Below, in pieces: positions 1 to 9,002 of a stretch of DNA of 64,000 nt (position 1 is the first letter of the stretch; every line of letters begins with the position of its first letter). Origin of the DNA: Variovorax paradoxus B4 (lineage in GTDB: Bacteria; Pseudomonadota; Gammaproteobacteria; Burkholderiales; Burkholderiaceae_C); the NCBI RefSeq assembly GCF_000463015.1, contig NC_022247.1, positions 3,410,001-3,474,000 of the forward strand, read 5' to 3'. The position numbers and the translations under genes were made by a program. Below the pieces are notes generated by a model. It saw only the letters and a list, made by a program, of their open reading frames with translations. It did not search any database and had not been told where the DNA came from.

Positions 1-242
1 TCGGCCTGGATCGAGCCGGTCTCCGAAATGGCCATGGTGCCGGAGGACGAGTGAAGCTGGCCCACGGTCACTTCGGTGTCGGTCACCGCGAGCTTGGTGG
101 TGTTGACCTTGGCCGTGGGGAACTGCGACTGGCCGAAGCTCAGGCCGCTCAGGCCCATCACGGGCAGCGCGGCGGCGCCCTGCAGCAGTCGGCGGCGGCG
201 CAATGCCAGGGCATCGAGGGAGGGATCGGAATCACGCGACAT
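1..242 (-). CDS. urtA: Urea ABC transporter substrate-binding protein UrtA, N-terminal part
   Basis: Only the first 80 codons are in the window; the gene continues to the left. The protein starts with a short polar stretch, a run of four arginines and a hydrophobic segment ending in GLSFG, which resembles a twin-arginine or Sec export signal. The mature start (VTVGQLHSSSGTMAISE) matches the first beta strand of UrtA, the periplasmic urea/short-amide receptor of the UrtABCDE transporter, a periplasmic-binding-protein type 1 fold. It is divergently oriented to the sensor kinase at 493, suggesting that the kinase pair controls urea or amide uptake. The start ATG at 242 is the only one before the signal. 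Family assignment is firm; a related short-chain amide receptor is the alternative. Confidence 0.85.
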   Translation of the reverse strand, partial: MSRDSDPSLDALALRRRRLLQGAAALPVMGLSGLSFGQSQFPTAKVNTTKLAVTDTEVTVGQLHSSSGTMAISETGSIQA

Positions 243-492
243 CAGGAAACTCCAGGCAGGTTGTTGGAAAGGAGAGCCGCGCACCATCGCAGTGCATCGG
301 ACGGTGCCCCGAGCACCATGGCTGGTACTTTAGAAATCACCTGCGCCGCCGCGAATACGTCATTCAACGTAGCGGCCAGAGGTGCGCCTGCGTCCAGACT
401 CGCAGGCCGTGCACAGGCGGGCCGAATGCAGGGAGCGCTTCTTGCTGTGTCTGCCTGCCATGCCACCGCCGCCCTCGCCGCAAGAGCCCACC

Positions 493-3400
493 ATGCCATC
501 CGTCACCGGCCAGAAGATCTTTCGCATCCGCCGCGACTACAACGCGTGGGTTGCGAACGAAACGCTGGAGGACTACGCGCTGCGCTACACGCCGCGCAGC
601 TTTCGGAAGTGGTCGGAGTTCCGTGTCGCCAACGCGGCCTTCGGCGCCACTTCCTTCCTGGCGCTGGAGGCCATCGGCGGCGCCATCGCGCTGAGCTATG
701 GCTTCTCGAATGCGCTGTGGGCGATCCTGGTGGTGGGGCTCATCACCTTCCTCACCGGCCTGCCGATCTCCTACTACGCGGCCCGGCATGGCGTGGACAT
801 GGACCTGCTCACGCGCGGCGCGGGCTTCGGCTACCTGGGCTCCACCCTCACCTCGCTGATCTACGCGAGCTTCACCTTCATCTTCTTTGCGCTGGAGGCG
901 GCCATCCTCGCGCTGGCGCTGCAGCTGTACCTCGACTGGCCGCTGCCGCTGCTCTACCTGCTGTCGTCGATCGTGATCGTGCCGCTGGTGATGCGCGGCA
1001 TCACGCTCATCTCGGGCCTGCAGTTGTGGACGCAGCCGATCTGGATCGTGCTGTTCGTGTGCCCGTTCATCGCGGTGCTGGTGAAGAAGCCCGAGCTGTA
1101 TGCCGACTTCACGGGCCTGGTGGGCCGCACCTCCGACAGCAGCAGCTTCGACCCGCTGATGTTCGGCGCCGCCGCCACGGTGGCCTTCTCTCTGGTGGTG
1201 CAGATCGGCGAGCAGGTCGACTACCTGCGCTTCCTGCCCGAGAAGACGGCCGCCAACCGGGGCCGCTGGTGGGCCGCGGTGCTGGTGGCGGGCCCGGGCT
1301 GGATCGTGCCGGGCATGCTCAAGATGATGGGCGGCGCCTTCCTAGCCTTTCTTGCGCTCCAGCACGAGATTCCGGGCAGGCACGCCATCGAGCCCACGCT
1401 GATGTATCTCACGGGCTTTTCGTACGTGCTGCGCGACCCGGCCTGGGTGCTTGCGATCACCACGCTGTTCGTGGTGGTCTCGCAGATGAAGATCAACCTC
1501 ACCAACGCCTACGCGGGCTCGCTGGCGTGGTCGAACTTCTTCGCGCGGCTCACGCACAGCCACCCGGGGCGCGTGGTGTGGCTGGTGTTCAACGTGGTCA
1601 TCGCGATCCTGCTGATGACGCTGGGCGTGTTCGCGGCGCTCGAGCACGTGCTGGGCTTCTACAGCAACATCGCCATCGCCTGGGTCGGCGCGCTGGTGGC
1701 CGACCTGGTCATCAACAAGCCGCTGGGCTGGAGCCCGCGCACCATCGAGTTCAAGCGTGCGCATCTGTACGACATCAATCCGGTCGGCCTGGGCGCGATG
1801 CTGGTGGCGGCCGCGCTGGCCATGCTGGCGTACTCCGGCCTGCTGGGCCAGTGGGCGCGCGCGTTCTCGCCCTTCATCGCACTGATCACGGCACTTCTTG
1901 TCTCGCCCCTGCTGGCCTGGCGCACGCGCGGGCGCTACTACCTGGCACGCAGCGACATCCGGCGCTGGACGCCGGGGCAGATCGTGAAGTGCTCGGTGTG
2001 CGACAACAGCTTCGAGTCGGAGGACATGGCGCACTGCCCGGCCTACAGCGCGCCGATCTGCTCGCTGTGCTGCACGCTGGAATCGCGCTGCCACGACCGC
2101 TGCAAGACCGACTCCCGCGCGGCCGAGCAGATGAGCGGCTGGCTCAAGGCGCTGCTGCCGCCCGCGCTGTCGGGCCGGCTCAACTTTCGCGTGGCGCACT
2201 ACCTGATGGTGGCCACCTCGCTGGTGGCGCTGCTGGCCACGGTGATGGGCGTGGTGTATGCCCAAGAGGCGATCGTGGGCGCGGATGCAGTGGACCCGGC
2301 GCTGCGCAGCGCCTTCCTCAAGGTGTTCGCGCTGCTGTCGCTGGTGGCGGCCGTGGCCGCCTGGTGGATCGTGCTGGGCAGCGAGAGCCGGCAGATGGCG
2401 CAGGAGGAATCGAACCGCCACAACCATCTGCTCACCATCGAGATCGAGGCGCACCAGCGCACCGATGCCGCCCTGCAGACCGCGAAGGAAGCCGCCGAAG
2501 CCGCCAACCAGGCCAAGACCCGCTACGTGGCCGGCATGACGCATGAGCTGCGCACGCCGCTCAACAGCATCCTGGGCTATTCGCAGATCCTGCTCAAGGG
2601 CGAGGCCGTGGCGCCGCCACGGGAAGCAGTGCAGACCATCCAGCGCAGCGGCGAGCACATGCTCGGGCTGATCGACGGCCTGCTCGACCTGGCGCGCATC
2701 GAGGCCGGCCGCCTCCAGCTGGAGCCCGCCCCGCTCGCGCTGCCGGCCTTTCTCGACGAGGTGGTGCACATGGTGCGGCCGCAGGCAGAGAACAAGGGCC
2801 TTGCGTTCGTGTACACCCACAGCGGGCGGCTGCCACCCTGGGTGCATGCCGATGCCAAGCGGCTGCGCCAGATTCTCATCAACCTGCTGGCCAACGCGGT
2901 GCGCTTCACCGACAGCGGCACGGTCACGCTGCATGTCGATGCGCGGCGCGAAGTGCTGCGCTTCGACGTGGTCGACACCGGCATCGGCGTGGCGCCGCAG
3001 GACCACCAGCGCATCTTTCTTCCCTTCGAGCGCGGGGCCGCGGGACGCCGGCGCGGCGAACCCGGCACCGGCCTCGGCCTCACCATCACGGGCCTTCTCA
3101 CATCGCTGATGGGCGGCGAGCTGGCGCTGGCCGCCACCTCGCCCGCGGGCAGCACCTTCAGCGTGCGGGTGTACCTGCGCGAAGTGGCCGACCCCGGCCC
3201 GCAGGCACAGTCCGGCGCACTGCGGCGGCAGGTGTCGGGCTACATCGGCGCGCGCCGCACGCTGCTGGTGGTCGACGACCAGCCGGTGCAGCGCCAGATG
3301 CTGGCCGGCATGCTCGCCCCGCTGGGCTTCGAGGTGCGCGAAGCCGCGAGCGGCACCGAATGCCTCGACAGCCTGCGCGAGAACCTGCCCTCGGCCATCC

Positions 3401-3888
3401 TGCTGGATCTCACCATGGACGACATGGACGGCTGGCAGACCGCGGCGCTGGTGCGCGCCTCGGGCTTCGACCGCCTGCCGATCATCATCGTCTCGGCCAA
3501 CATGTTCGAGAACCAGAGCGAGCTGCTGCGCGCCGCGGGCTGCCAGGCCTTCGTGGGCAAGCCGGTCATCGAGTCGCAGCTGATCGCCACGCTGGAACGC
3601 CACCTCGGGCTCGAATGGCTGGCGTCGAACGACGCGATGCCGCCCGCCGTCGACATCGCACCGCGGCCGGGGCAGCTCGCGCTGTCGGAAGACGACCGCG
3701 CCGAGCTGATGCGGCTGGTGCAGATGGGCCACGTGCGCGGCCTCCACCAGGTGCTCGACCGGCTCGCCGCCGCATCCCCGCCGGCCGCGGCCACCTGCAC
3801 CTGGCTGCGCGGCATGGTCACCCGTTTCGAACTCGACAAGCTCCGCAAGGCACTCGCAGAACAAGATGCAGACACTCTCGCCCCCTGA
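493..3888 (+). CDS. Hybrid membrane histidine kinase with NCS1 transporter-like sensor domain
   Basis: 1131 residues. Roughly residues 1-480 form a polytopic membrane domain resembling NCS1 purine/cytosine/allantoin permeases. A Cys-rich patch follows (about 499-540; CSVCD, CSLCC and further Cys/His), then two more membrane helices (about 565-640), a coiled coil, HisKA (GMTHELRTPLN, phospho-acceptor His684), HATPase_c (N-box near 795, GTGLGLT) and a receiver domain with Asp972. The general plan resembles CbrA-like kinases, in which a transporter domain serves as sensor. It probably senses urea, a nucleobase or a related nitrogen compound, since urtA lies divergently upstream; that is inference. 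I chose ATG 493 because the 37 codons before it (to 382) look noncoding; ATG 460 is also possible. The response regulator gene overlaps its end. Confidence 0.82.
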   Translation: MPSVTGQKIFRIRRDYNAWVANETLEDYALRYTPRSFRKWSEFRVANAAFGATSFLALEAIGGAIALSYGFSNALWAILVVGLITFLTGLPISYYAARHGVDMDLLTRGAGFGYLGSTLTSLIYASFTFIFFALEAAILALALQLYLDWPLPLLYLLSSIVIVPLVMRGITLISGLQLWTQPIWIVLFVCPFIAVLVKKPELYADFTGLVGRTSDSSSFDPLMFGAAATVAFSLVVQIGEQVDYLRFLPEKTAANRGRWWAAVLVAGPGWIVPGMLKMMGGAFLAFLALQHEIPGRHAIEPTLMYLTGFSYVLRDPAWVLAITTLFVVVSQMKINLTNAYAGSLAWSNFFARLTHSHPGRVVWLVFNVVIAILLMTLGVFAALEHVLGFYSNIAIAWVGALVADLVINKPLGWSPRTIEFKRAHLYDINPVGLGAMLVAAALAMLAYSGLLGQWARAFSPFIALITALLVSPLLAWRTRGRYYLARSDIRRWTPGQIVKCSVCDNSFESEDMAHCPAYSAPICSLCCTLESRCHDRCKTDSRAAEQMSGWLKALLPPALSGRLNFRVAHYLMVATSLVALLATVMGVVYAQEAIVGADAVDPALRSAFLKVFALLSLVAAVAAWWIVLGSESRQMAQEESNRHNHLLTIEIEAHQRTDAALQTAKEAAEAANQAKTRYVAGMTHELRTPLNSILGYSQILLKGEAVAPPREAVQTIQRSGEHMLGLIDGLLDLARIEAGRLQLEPAPLALPAFLDEVVHMVRPQAENKGLAFVYTHSGRLPPWVHADAKRLRQILINLLANAVRFTDSGTVTLHVDARREVLRFDVVDTGIGVAPQDHQRIFLPFERGAAGRRRGEPGTGLGLTITGLLTSLMGGELALAATSPAGSTFSVRVYLREVADPGPQAQSGALRRQVSGYIGARRTLLVVDDQPVQRQMLAGMLAPLGFEVREAASGTECLDSLRENLPSAILLDLTMDDMDGWQTAALVRASGFDRLPIIIVSANMFENQSELLRAAGCQAFVGKPVIESQLIATLERHLGLEWLASNDAMPPAVDIAPRPGQLALSEDDRAELMRLVQMGHVRGLHQVLDRLAAASPPAAATCTWLRGMVTRFELDKLRKALAEQDADTLAP

Positions 3889-4771
3889 AACCGAACGCCC
3901 CGTGGTGCTGGTGGTGGACGACGCCCCCAGCAGCCTCGGCATGCTGTGCGACACGCTCGAGTCCAGCGGCTACACCGTGCTGGTCGCGGCCGACGGCGAG
4001 GCCGCGCTGCAGCGCCTCGAGCTGGTGGTGCCGGACGCGATCCTGCTCGATGGACTGATGCCCGGCCTTTCGGGCTTCGAGACCTGCCGGCGCATCAAGG
4101 CCAATGCGGCGCTCGCGCACATTCCGGTGCTTTTCATGACCGGCCTCTCGGAAACCGCGCACGTGGTCGAGGGCTTCGAATGCGGCGGCGTCGACTACGT
4201 GGTGAAGCCGATCCGCGCGCAGGAGGTGCTCGCACGGCTGCACACGCACACGCGCAATGCGCGCATCACGCGCATGGCGCGCGACGCGGTCGACGTGGCC
4301 GGCATGGGCGTGGTTTTCGTCGACGCGCGCGGGCGCATCGCATGGCGCTCGCCGCAAGCCGCGCTGTGGCTTCACGCGCTCGATCCGCCGCCGGCAGCCG
4401 GGTTGCTGCCAGCCTCGCTCGAACCCGCGCTTGCACCCGGCGCGGCCATTGCGGTGGCCACGGCGGCGGGCGCACGCATCTCGGTGCGCAACCTCGGCGC
4501 CGCAGCGCTCGGCGAAACCATGCTGCTGTTCGCGGCGCAGCCCGAAGGGCCCGCGGGCAAGCCGTCGGCGCGGCTGGCCGAAGCGGCACTCACGCCGCGC
4601 GAAACCGAGGTGCTCTCATGGCTTGCCAAGGGCAAGACCAATCGGGACATCGGCGAGATCCTGGGCACCAGCCCGCGCACGGTCAACAAGCATCTCGAGC
4701 ACATCTTCGAGAAGCTCGGGGTCGAAACGCGCGCTGCCGCGGCGGCACTGGCCAGCGGTCAGCTGGCCTGA
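3866..4771 (+). CDS. LuxR/FixJ-type response regulator
   Basis: 301 residues. The N-terminal receiver domain has the acidic pair in VLVVDDAP and phospho-acceptor Asp62 (LLDGLMPGLSGFE), with the conserved Lys in VVKPI. A middle segment (about 140-225) with FVDARGRIAWRS looks like a small PAS-like domain. The C-terminus (about 235-295) is a LuxR/GerE helix-turn-helix (LTPRETEVLSWLAKGKTNRD, then RTVNKHLEHIFEKLGV). The ATG lies 23 bases inside the end of the kinase gene, so the two are translationally coupled and almost certainly form one two-component system. The target is unknown; the divergent urt operon is the obvious candidate. Confidence 0.88.
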   Translation: MQTLSPPETERPVVLVVDDAPSSLGMLCDTLESSGYTVLVAADGEAALQRLELVVPDAILLDGLMPGLSGFETCRRIKANAALAHIPVLFMTGLSETAHVVEGFECGGVDYVVKPIRAQEVLARLHTHTRNARITRMARDAVDVAGMGVVFVDARGRIAWRSPQAALWLHALDPPPAAGLLPASLEPALAPGAAIAVATAAGARISVRNLGAAALGETMLLFAAQPEGPAGKPSARLAEAALTPRETEVLSWLAKGKTNRDIGEILGTSPRTVNKHLEHIFEKLGVETRAAAAALASGQLA

Positions 4772-4797
4772 TCCGGTCGCCCTGATGACCTCGTTCT

Positions 4798-5222
4798 CTA
4801 CCTCTTCGAGGCCGGCGTTGCAGGCACCGCAGGCGTCGTCGTGGTGCTGTCGGCCTTGGAGCCGGGCACGGCCGGCGTCGCGGGCGTTGCAGACATCGTG
4901 GACGAGGAAGAAGAGGATTGCGGCGATGGCGTTGCCGGCGTTGCGGGCGTGGCGGGTGTCGCCGGGGTGGCTGCATTGGCCGAGGCATTGGTCCCGCTGG
5001 CCGCGCCGGCGCCATTGCCTCCCGCACCCGCACCTACGCCAGCACCTACGCCAGCACCGACGCCTGCGCCGGCACTGCTGCCGCCACCTCCCCCACCGCC
5101 CCGCCCCCAGCGCCTCCACCGCCGCCTCCCGAGCCGCCGCCCGCAGCCAATGCGAGCGGGGCCACGCAGGCGCCCATGAGAACCGCAACCAGAGTCGGTG
5201 CAATACGTCGTGTCAGCTTCAT
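4798..5222 (-). pseudogene. Low-complexity secreted protein gene, frameshifted
   Basis: From ATG 5222 the reading frame gives a clear signal peptide (MKLTRRIAP...LALAAGGG) and a Gly-rich stretch, but stops at 5046. From about 5100 downstream the other frame continues coherently as a GAGV-repeat, then NGAGAASGT, then repeated TPATPA units and an SSSSSS run, ending at 4798. The two halves join if one base is gained or lost inside a set of G runs (C runs on the + strand, about 5085-5115). Intact, it would be an exported protein of about 140 residues rich in Gly, Ala, Thr and Pro. The function is unknown. Sequencing error, phase variation in the G runs and real decay are all possible. Confidence 0.55.
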
Positions 5223-5313
5223 CGATATCTCCTTGTTGATGTCTCGACAAGGGGCCAAGCTAGACGACGCCGAAAACCCGGCTTGTAGTCAAAAGTCATC
5301 ATGACGGGCCGGC

Positions 5314-5328
5314 CTAGTCTTACTGTGT
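5314..5328. repeat. Left target duplication (CTAG) and left terminal inverted repeat of the IS701 element
   Basis: CTAG at 5314-5317 is followed by TCTTACTGTGT at 5318-5328, which matches the right end in inverted orientation over 11 bases. A 4-bp duplication of YTAR type is the known target preference of the IS701 family. The transposase stop codon lies inside this end. Confidence 0.85.
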
Positions 5329-6803
5329 CACAAGCGTAGCCTTGCGTTTGCGCGCAGGCAGCACGGACATCGGGGCAGCGTCTTGAGCAAGGCTGCGGCG
5401 ATAAGCAGCCGCAAAGTCGTGATGGACGATGGGACGTGGCGCTGCGTGCGCTGGGCTGCCGCGAGGCTTGTAATGCGTGGGTAGGGCAGATTCTTTGCTT
5501 CGTGCGGAGTTTTTTTTACCGGCTCCCTCGGGATGCCGCAGTTGCCGCGCCATCAAGAAACCGTAAGCGGCGATGCTCAGGCTGGCGTGGTGATGGAACC
5601 CCCGCCAGCCCCGGCCTTCGTAGTGGCCCAGCCCCAATTCCTGCTTGAGGTCCTGGTAGTCGCGCTCAATGCGCCAGCGCATCTTGGCCTCCAGCACCAT
5701 GCGCTGCAGCGACACGGCCTCGGGCAGCGTGGACAGCCAGTACTTCATCGGCTCCTTGTGGCCTTCGGGCCACTCGATGAGAAGCCACTGCTGAGGGCGC
5801 AACTGCGAGCGCTGATGATCGCGATGGGCTGCATGTACGCGAACGCGGGCGAAGCGAGATCGCAAGGCGAAGTTGGTGCCCTCGCGCCACTCGAGGGTCT
5901 GCCATTGAGAAGGATCCAGCTCGAAGGCCAACTCCTTGACCGATAGCGGGCGCTGGTGCCTGGCATTCCCCAAGCGCTGCCGGGTAGGCACGTTGCCACG
6001 TCCGCTGTACGGCTCGGGCGGCAGCGGCGCATGCCCGGGCGGCCACACCGTCACCTGGCCCGTCACGCCCACCACGTAGGGCAGGCCCAACTCGCTCAGG
6101 CGTTCCCGAAACGCCGTCTCCATGCCGTAGCCGGCATCGGCCAGCACGCAGTGCCTGGGGGCGCCTTGCGCCATCAGCCGCTCGATCTGCGCCAGCGCAA
6201 TCGCCGGCTTGGTGGCGAACGCCAAGTCTTGCGGAACGCCCGCCTTCTCGCGCCGCTCCCTGTCGACGGCCCATTCCTGAGGCAGGTACAGCCGCCAGGC
6301 TACCGGCAGGCTGCCCGCCTGGCATGCCAGCGTCACGCTCACCGCCACCTGGCAGTTGTCCTGCTTGCCCAGCATGCCGCAGTACTGGCGCGCCACACCC
6401 ACCGAATGCCGGCCTTGCTTGGGAAAGCCGGTGTCGTCGACGATCCACCAGCCGCCGTCGCTGAAGTCCATCGCCGGTACGACCCACTGCGCCACGCGCA
6501 GCAGCATTTGTTCGTCAGACCAGGCCGAATCGGCCACGAAGTGGTGCAGCGACTGGTGGCGCGAGCGCGTGGCCGCAGGTGCCAGGTGCGCCGCCATCGG
6601 CTCCACGCTCTTGCGCTTGAGCGGCGCCATCAGGCCGGTGCAATACCCGCGCAGCCCAGCCTGCCTGTCTGCATGGCCCAGACCCTCGCCCAAATGCGCC
6701 AGGTAGCGCTCAAACTCACGCAGTTCCTTCATCAAGGCTCACCTCTTGCTCGAAGAAGTTCGCATAATGCCTTGATTCTGTTCAAATTACTAACACAGTA
6801 AGA
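5318..6803. mobile_element. IS701-family insertion sequence, complete
   Basis: A 1486-bp element with one transposase gene, 11-bp terminal inverted repeats (TCTTACTGTGT) and a 4-bp CTAG direct repeat outside both ends. The ends, gene and target duplication are all intact, so it is potentially active. It sits in the intergenic space between the frameshifted secreted-protein gene and the P-loop kinase gene, and I see no gene interrupted by it. Confidence 0.9.
5320..6732 (-). CDS. IS701-family DDE transposase
   Basis: 470 residues, of normal length for the family. The three acidic catalytic regions are visible: WIVDDTGFPKQG near residue 100, CVLADAGYG near 195, and ERDYQDLKQELGLGHYEGR in the C-terminal half, followed by the usual RGFHHH. 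The Lys/Arg-rich C-terminal tail is typical. ATG 6732 has a good ribosome-binding site (GAGGTGAG) about seven bases upstream; a TTG one codon earlier is less well spaced. It moves the surrounding element by cut-and-paste. Confidence 0.93.
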   Translation of the reverse strand: MKELREFERYLAHLGEGLGHADRQAGLRGYCTGLMAPLKRKSVEPMAAHLAPAATRSRHQSLHHFVADSAWSDEQMLLRVAQWVVPAMDFSDGGWWIVDDTGFPKQGRHSVGVARQYCGMLGKQDNCQVAVSVTLACQAGSLPVAWRLYLPQEWAVDRERREKAGVPQDLAFATKPAIALAQIERLMAQGAPRHCVLADAGYGMETAFRERLSELGLPYVVGVTGQVTVWPPGHAPLPPEPYSGRGNVPTRQRLGNARHQRPLSVKELAFELDPSQWQTLEWREGTNFALRSRFARVRVHAAHRDHQRSQLRPQQWLLIEWPEGHKEPMKYWLSTLPEAVSLQRMVLEAKMRWRIERDYQDLKQELGLGHYEGRGWRGFHHHASLSIAAYGFLMARQLRHPEGAGKKNSARSKESALPTHYKPRGSPAHAAPRPIVHHDFAAAYRRSLAQDAAPMSVLPARKRKATLVTQ

Positions 6804-6807
6804 CTAG
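6793..6807. repeat. Right terminal inverted repeat of the IS701 element and right target duplication
   Basis: ACACAGTAAGA at 6793-6803 is the inverted copy of the left end, followed by CTAG at 6804-6807, the second copy of the target duplication. Confidence 0.85.
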
Positions 6808-6863
6808 TCACCGGTGCTATGCAATGAATAGCTGCGCAGCGCCTGCCTCCGTGCCCTGAGGAC

Positions 6864-7403
6864 TTATTGGATCGTCGGCAATCCCAGCGCTTCGGCAATG
6901 GCGCGCGCGGCGGCCGGCGGCTGCACCACCGACGTATCGACAATGACTCGCGCATGCGGCATGGCGCGCTCGGACGCGGCGAACTGCTCCTGCATCTGCC
7001 GCAGCAGGTCCAGCGACCGAAGCTTTCCGAACTCGGTCCGGCTCGGGGCCACGAGCCGTTGTTCCTGCTCGGCCGCCGGAACGCGCAGTTGCACGAAGGC
7101 CGTGCTGCCGCCCGCGGCTTCCACCGCCGCAACGGCCCGCTGCGGAAAGCCTTCGGCCACCGACGGTTCCGGCGCGAAGGTGAAGATCAGCGAGCGCTTT
7201 GCCTCTGCAGCCTCGGCCATCACGTCCAGCCACATCTTTTCGCGCAGCTTCACGAACCGCTGCGTGCCGAACGGAAACACCGAGGCCACCGCATCGACCA
7301 CCAGATGGTTGTGGAAAACCGCAAGGCCGGTGAGGCGCCCCAGTTCCCTTGCAACAGTCAGCTTGCCCGAAGCCACCGGGCCGTAGATGAAAACGAGCTT
7401 CAT
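6864..7403 (-). CDS. Small P-loop kinase-like protein (shikimate/gluconate kinase fold)
   Basis: 179 residues. The N-terminus MKLVFIYGPVASGKLTVARE is a Walker A loop (GPVASGKLT) on a first beta strand. HNHLVVDAV near residue 35 and LIFTFAPEP near 75 fit the AAA/shikimate-kinase-like nucleoside-kinase fold often labelled 'AAA family ATPase'. It probably phosphorylates a small molecule; the substrate cannot be read. ATG 7403 was chosen because it directly precedes the P-loop strand; the ATG eight codons upstream adds an unlikely leader. The gene follows the histidine kinase after a 37-base gap and may be co-transcribed with it. Confidence 0.7.
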   Translation of the reverse strand: MKLVFIYGPVASGKLTVARELGRLTGLAVFHNHLVVDAVASVFPFGTQRFVKLREKMWLDVMAEAAEAKRSLIFTFAPEPSVAEGFPQRAVAAVEAAGGSTAFVQLRVPAAEQEQRLVAPSRTEFGKLRSLDLLRQMQEQFAASERAMPHARVIVDTSVVQPPAAARAIAEALGLPTIQ

Positions 7404-7440
7404 GCGGTCGATTGTTGCCGAACGCATGCGGGCATCGGCC

Positions 7441-8592
7441 TCACGCGCCGGGCAGGGCCGCCTGCCTGCCGCCGCGAGGCAGATGGACGGTGAATGCCGT
7501 GCCTTCTGCCGCGGACGAGGTCACCGTGATGGTGCCGCCGTGCCCCGTCACGATCTCCCGCGCAATGTAGAGGCCCAGGCCCAGGCTCGTGGCGGGGCGC
7601 TCGTGCGGCGCCGATTCGCGTGTCGCAACCTGCACCAGCGGGTTGAAGATGACCTGCATCGAATCGGGAGGAATCGGCCTTCCCTGGTTCTTGACCATCA
7701 GGGTCACGTGCGCCCCCTCGTCCCGGATCACCAGCGCCACGGGATGGGCAGGGTCTCCATGCTGCACGGCGTTGCTCAGCAGGTTGGTGAGGACCTGGCG
7801 CATTCTGGGCGCATCGAACATCAGCACCACGCCGGCCGGAAGCTCGGCGACGAGTTCCCGCTTGGGATAGGCCGCGCAGACCTCGTCGAAGGCCTCCTGG
7901 CACAGGGCGCTCAGGTTGCCTTCCTGCGGAATCACCTCGATGCCGCGGCCGAGCCGGGTGCGCGTGTACTCGAGCAGGTCGGTGACCATGTCGTTGATCG
8001 ACGCAATGCTTCGCCTGGCGATCTGGAGCGTGCGTTCCTTGGGCTTGGCCTCGCCTGCCAGCTCGAGAAGATGAATGCAGGAGCTGAGCGCGCTCAACGG
8101 GTTTCGCAGGTCGTGCCCCAGCACGGCCAGGAAGGTGTCCCTGGAATTGGCCACATGGTCGGAATAGGTGGCCATGGCCTCGGCAAGGCCCTGGTCGATG
8201 CCTTCGTTGAAGCGCACCACCTCTTCCAGCACCGCGGCATCGACCGTGCCGACGTGTCCCATCCACAAACGAAGGACGGTGGCCCGCAGCGCGCGATATT
8301 CCGCGCCCAGTTGGGAGAGGTCGAAACCCACCCGCTGGCGCAGGCCCCCATGTTCGGCGGCAAAAGTCTCTTTCAGGAACGGCAGCGCGAGTCCCTTGGA
8401 CTTTGCCTCGCGCTCCTTTTCCGACTGGGCCGATTCCATTTCGCCGGCAATGGCCAGCAGGATTTCATGCGCATGGTCCCGCAGCTCGATGACCGACATG
8501 GTCTCCGCCGGCGGGATCATCGTTCGTGCAAAGGATTCCCACTCGACAAGAATGGGTTCGATGTTGTCTTTGATGAATTGGCTCAGGCGCAT
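7441..8592 (-). CDS. Soluble sensor histidine kinase with RsbRD-like N-terminal domain
   Basis: 383 residues, no membrane segment. Residues 1-140 are helical (FIKDNIEPILVEWESFAR...LRDHAHEILLAIA) and resemble the RsbRD/histidine-kinase N-terminal sensory region. HisKA follows with the phospho-acceptor in LAVLGHDLRNPLSAL (His160), then HATPase_c (VLTNLLSNAVQHG, N-box; a weak G1 motif; SLGLGLYIAREIV, G2). No receiver domain is present and no response regulator is adjacent, so it is an orphan kinase here. ATG 8592 (MRLSQFIKD) starts the recognisable domain; an in-frame extension to 8715 looks noncoding. It is divergent from the small gene at 8718. Confidence 0.82.
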   Translation of the reverse strand: MRLSQFIKDNIEPILVEWESFARTMIPPAETMSVIELRDHAHEILLAIAGEMESAQSEKEREAKSKGLALPFLKETFAAEHGGLRQRVGFDLSQLGAEYRALRATVLRLWMGHVGTVDAAVLEEVVRFNEGIDQGLAEAMATYSDHVANSRDTFLAVLGHDLRNPLSALSSCIHLLELAGEAKPKERTLQIARRSIASINDMVTDLLEYTRTRLGRGIEVIPQEGNLSALCQEAFDEVCAAYPKRELVAELPAGVVLMFDAPRMRQVLTNLLSNAVQHGDPAHPVALVIRDEGAHVTLMVKNQGRPIPPDSMQVIFNPLVQVATRESAPHERPATSLGLGLYIAREIVTGHGGTITVTSSAAEGTAFTVHLPRGGRQAALPGA

Positions 8593-8717
8593 GCTGGACG
8601 GAGTATGCGCCTCCTTGTAGGACAACAGGAGGCGCGCCGAGCGAGGCAGTCCGCGCGCCCCGCAGAAGGGGTACTCGATGAAGCGTATCCTGAGGCTCCT
8701 CGTACCGGAACACATTC

Positions 8718-9002
8718 ATGTCTGAACAGCCTCTTTCCGGGACGGCCCCCGTCGATCCTCCCTTCTTCCACGAGGCCTCGGGCACGGTCCGCTTCTGGGT
8801 GCTCATCGATGGCCAACCCATGGGTGCGAGCATCAGCAGGGACATCCTGCGCTACCGCTTCCGCCCCGGCGCGCAGGGCGACGACCCGATGGAAATCTAC
8901 GCGCAGTACGCGGACCAGCTCGAAGCGGCGGTGCGCCGCCGGGTGGCGCAGGGCTCGATCGAGCCGGTGATGCTGCGCGAGTTCGATCTACCCCGCGGCT
9001 GA
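8718..9002 (+). CDS. Small conserved-looking hypothetical protein (DUF1488-like?)
   Basis: 94 residues. The sequence VRFWVLIDGQPMGASISRDILRYRF followed by a helical Ala/Arg-rich half is faintly like DUF1488 proteins (beta hairpin with an 'IS.e.L..rF' strand-helix), but I cannot assign it firmly. It has no signal peptide or membrane segment. Its end overlaps the end of the convergent DMT transporter gene by 15 bases. It is divergent from the histidine kinase, with about 125 bases between them. Confidence 0.6.
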   Translation: MSEQPLSGTAPVDPPFFHEASGTVRFWVLIDGQPMGASISRDILRYRFRPGAQGDDPMEIYAQYADQLEAAVRRRVAQGSIEPVMLREFDLPRG

